Assembly: GCF_009669325.1 (NCBI RefSeq)
Contig: NZ_SZWE01000001.1
Span: forward strand, 1,679,501 to 1,743,500
Reading direction: 5' to 3'
DNA from: Roseovarius bejariae
Lineage (GTDB): Bacteria; Pseudomonadota; Alphaproteobacteria; Rhodobacterales; Rhodobacteraceae
DNA: 64,000 nt
Made by a program: the position numbers and the translations under genes. Below the pieces are notes generated by a model. It searched no databases. It had not been told where the DNA came from and was given only the letters and a program-made list of their open reading frames with translations. Positions 62,876 to 64,000 of the stretch are shown here, in pieces; position 1 is the stretch's first letter, and each line of letters begins with the position of its first letter.

Positions 62876-63619
62876 ATGAGTGAGAAAACCACCCATTTCG
62901 GATTTCAGGACGTGCCCGAGGGCGAGAAAGCGGGCCGCGTGCGCGGCGTTTTCGGATCGGTCGCGTCGAAATATGACGTGATGAACGATGCCATGTCTTT
63001 CGGGATTCACCGCATCTGGAAAGACGCGATGATGGATTGGCTGGCCCCACGTCCGGGGCAGCGGCTGTTGGACGTGGCCGGGGGCACCGGCGACATTTCA
63101 TTCCGGTTCCTGAAACGCGCGGGCGCGGGCCATGCCACGGTGCTGGACCTGACCGAGCCGATGCTGGTGGAGGGCCGCAAGCGGGCCGAAGCCGAGGCCA
63201 TGGCCGAGAGCCTTGATTGGGTGGTGGGCGATGCGATGGCCCTGCCCTTCGAGGACAACACATTCGATGTTTACACCATCAGCTTCGGGATCAGGAACGT
63301 GACCCGCCCCGAGGAGGCGCTTGCCGAGGCCTACAGGGTTTTGAAGCCCGGCGGGCGGTTGATGGTGCTGGAGTTCAGCCAGATCCCCAACGAGTTGATG
63401 CAGTGGGCGTATGATTTGTATTCCTTCCACATCATCCCGCGCATGGGGCAGGTGATTGCCGGGGATCGCGACAGTTACCAGTACCTGGTGGAATCGATCC
63501 GCAAGTTCCCGGATCAGGAGACCTTTCTTGGCATGGTACGGGGGGCCGGGTTTGAAAATGCGAAGTATCGCAACCTGAGCCTTGGGATTGCCGCGCTGCA
63601 TTCGGGGTGGAAGATTTAG
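62876..63619 (+). CDS. ubiE: Ubiquinone/menaquinone methyltransferase UbiE
   Basis: SAM-dependent C-methyltransferase of 247 residues acting on 2-polyprenyl-6-methoxy-1,4-benzoquinol in ubiquinone synthesis. Motifs: [27 protein letters not shown]-binding [13 protein letters not shown], and [17 protein letters not shown] with [14 protein letters not shown]. The Rhodobacteraceae respiratory quinone is ubiquinone-10, so the ubiquinone role is primary. Its TAG overlaps the ubiB ATG region with no gap (start at the next base). Confidence 0.95.
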   Translation: MSEKTTHFGFQDVPEGEKAGRVRGVFGSVASKYDVMNDAMSFGIHRIWKDAMMDWLAPRPGQRLLDVAGGTGDISFRFLKRAGAGHATVLDLTEPMLVEGRKRAEAEAMAESLDWVVGDAMALPFEDNTFDVYTISFGIRNVTRPEEALAEAYRVLKPGGRLMVLEFSQIPNELMQWAYDLYSFHIIPRMGQVIAGDRDSYQYLVESIRKFPDQETFLGMVRGAGFENAKYRNLSLGIAALHSGWKI

Positions 63620-64000
63620 ATGCGCGGGCCGCACAACATCCTGCGCCTGATCCGCACCGGCGCCACGCTTGAGCGCACGGGCGCGATGGGCCTTGTGATG
63701 AATGCCATGGACGCACCGCCACAGGTGCGGGCCATCATGCGGTTCCTGGCGTGGCCGTTTCAGTGGCTGGGATACAAGGGCGATCCGGGTATGCCGCCCG
63801 CCACCCGGGCGCTGACGGCTTTGGGGCCGGCCTATATCAAGTTCGGGCAGATCCTTTCGACGCGGCCCGATCTGGTGGGGGATGATCTGGCCACGCAGTT
63901 GCGGGTGTTGCAGGACAAGCTGCCGCCGTTTTCGACTGACGCCGCGCGGGAGAGCGTGGCGCAGGAGCTGGGCGCCGAGGTGGACAGCCTGTTTGACGAG
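63620..64000 (+). CDS. ubiB: Ubiquinone biosynthesis kinase-like protein UbiB, 3' end outside window
   Basis: N-terminal 127 residues of an ABC1/ADCK-type atypical kinase needed for ubiquinone synthesis. The invariant KxGQ motif appears as YIKFGQILSTRPDLVG. The preceding region is basic and hydrophobic, as expected near the membrane. It follows ubiE directly (ATG next to TAG), an arrangement conserved in alphaproteobacteria. The frame is still open at the window edge. Confidence 0.93.
   Translation, partial: MRGPHNILRLIRTGATLERTGAMGLVMNAMDAPPQVRAIMRFLAWPFQWLGYKGDPGMPPATRALTALGPAYIKFGQILSTRPDLVGDDLATQLRVLQDKLPPFSTDAARESVAQELGAEVDSLFDE

Noticed and set aside
1..64000. CRISPR arrays, insertion sequences, tRNA-linked integration sites
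   Set aside because: No spaced direct repeats of CRISPR size, no transposase motif and no recognisable tRNA were seen; the AT-rich insert at 10.9-12.2 kb shows no clear flanking direct repeats by eye.

Overview
The window is GC-rich alphaproteobacterial chromosome. Protein-level signatures point to the Rhodobacteraceae (Roseobacter group): YaaA beside RecQ, a UMF1-type transporter beside MepA, glcDEF, a MoxR/DUF58/DUF4159 operon, TRAP transporters and a mutM/ubiE/ubiB cluster. No rRNA, tRNA, CRISPR array, transposase or prophage was recognised. Gene density is high, with many ATGA, GTGA and CTAG overlaps. The one clearly atypical tract is about 1.2 kb of AT-rich DNA at 10.92-12.18 kb.

Layout. 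0-9.7 kb: the 3' part of a thiolase, a hybrid histidine kinase, yaaA and recQ facing it, yggT, a thioesterase, an MFS transporter and the murein endopeptidase mepA. 9.7-12.2 kb, accessory-looking: an 18-codon ORF with a near-perfect Shine-Dalgarno and a hairpin, three GTAC-centred palindromes, arfB, a Rhodobacteraceae-type palindromic repeat, then parD with a parE cut to 14 codons next to an AT-rich AAA ATPase gene. 12.2-17.8 kb: pncB, deoC, then a DUF4173 membrane protein co-transcribed with a two-component pair. 17.8-21.7 kb: a sitABCD-type Mn/Fe ABC importer behind two Fur/Mur-like operators. 21.7-26.8 kb: a hydrolase, a succinate-semialdehyde-type dehydrogenase, a four-domain periplasmic protein, hydroxypyruvate isomerase and DUF1285. 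26.9-33.6 kb: a tightly overlapping MoxR-DUF58-DUF4159-glutamine-amidotransferase-like operon.

33.6-40 kb: a non-coding or weakly coding stretch with further GTAC palindromes, DUF599, glycolate oxidase glcD-glcE-(small membrane protein)-glcF, and a secreted trypsin-like protease. 40-43.6 kb: an Hsp20 gene with a sigma-32-like promoter, a universal stress protein, then a periplasmic cytochrome c cluster whose first cytochrome carries a Met-rich repeat. 43.7-51 kb: a LysR regulator followed by a D-glutamate cyclase-like protein, a complete DctPQM TRAP transporter and the 5-oxoprolinase subunits PxpB, PxpC and PxpA. This reads as one uptake and catabolism operon for D-glutamate or pyroglutamate. 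51-60.3 kb: polA, a zinc-finger protein, a lone ABC ATPase, a NaChBac-like sodium channel, an MscS channel, ytoQ, a small secreted protein and pheT. 60.3-64 kb: an intergenic region with three 11-bp repeats and a long GTAC hairpin, a YrhK protein, enoyl-CoA hydratase, mutM, ubiE and the start of ubiB.

Most of the window is ordinary core metabolism. The least explained parts are the mini-ORF transcript and GTAC palindromes before arfB, the wrecked parDE next to a foreign ATPase, the Met-rich cytochrome cluster, and the D-glutamate/5-oxoproline operon. All family assignments come from reading motifs; no database search was run.
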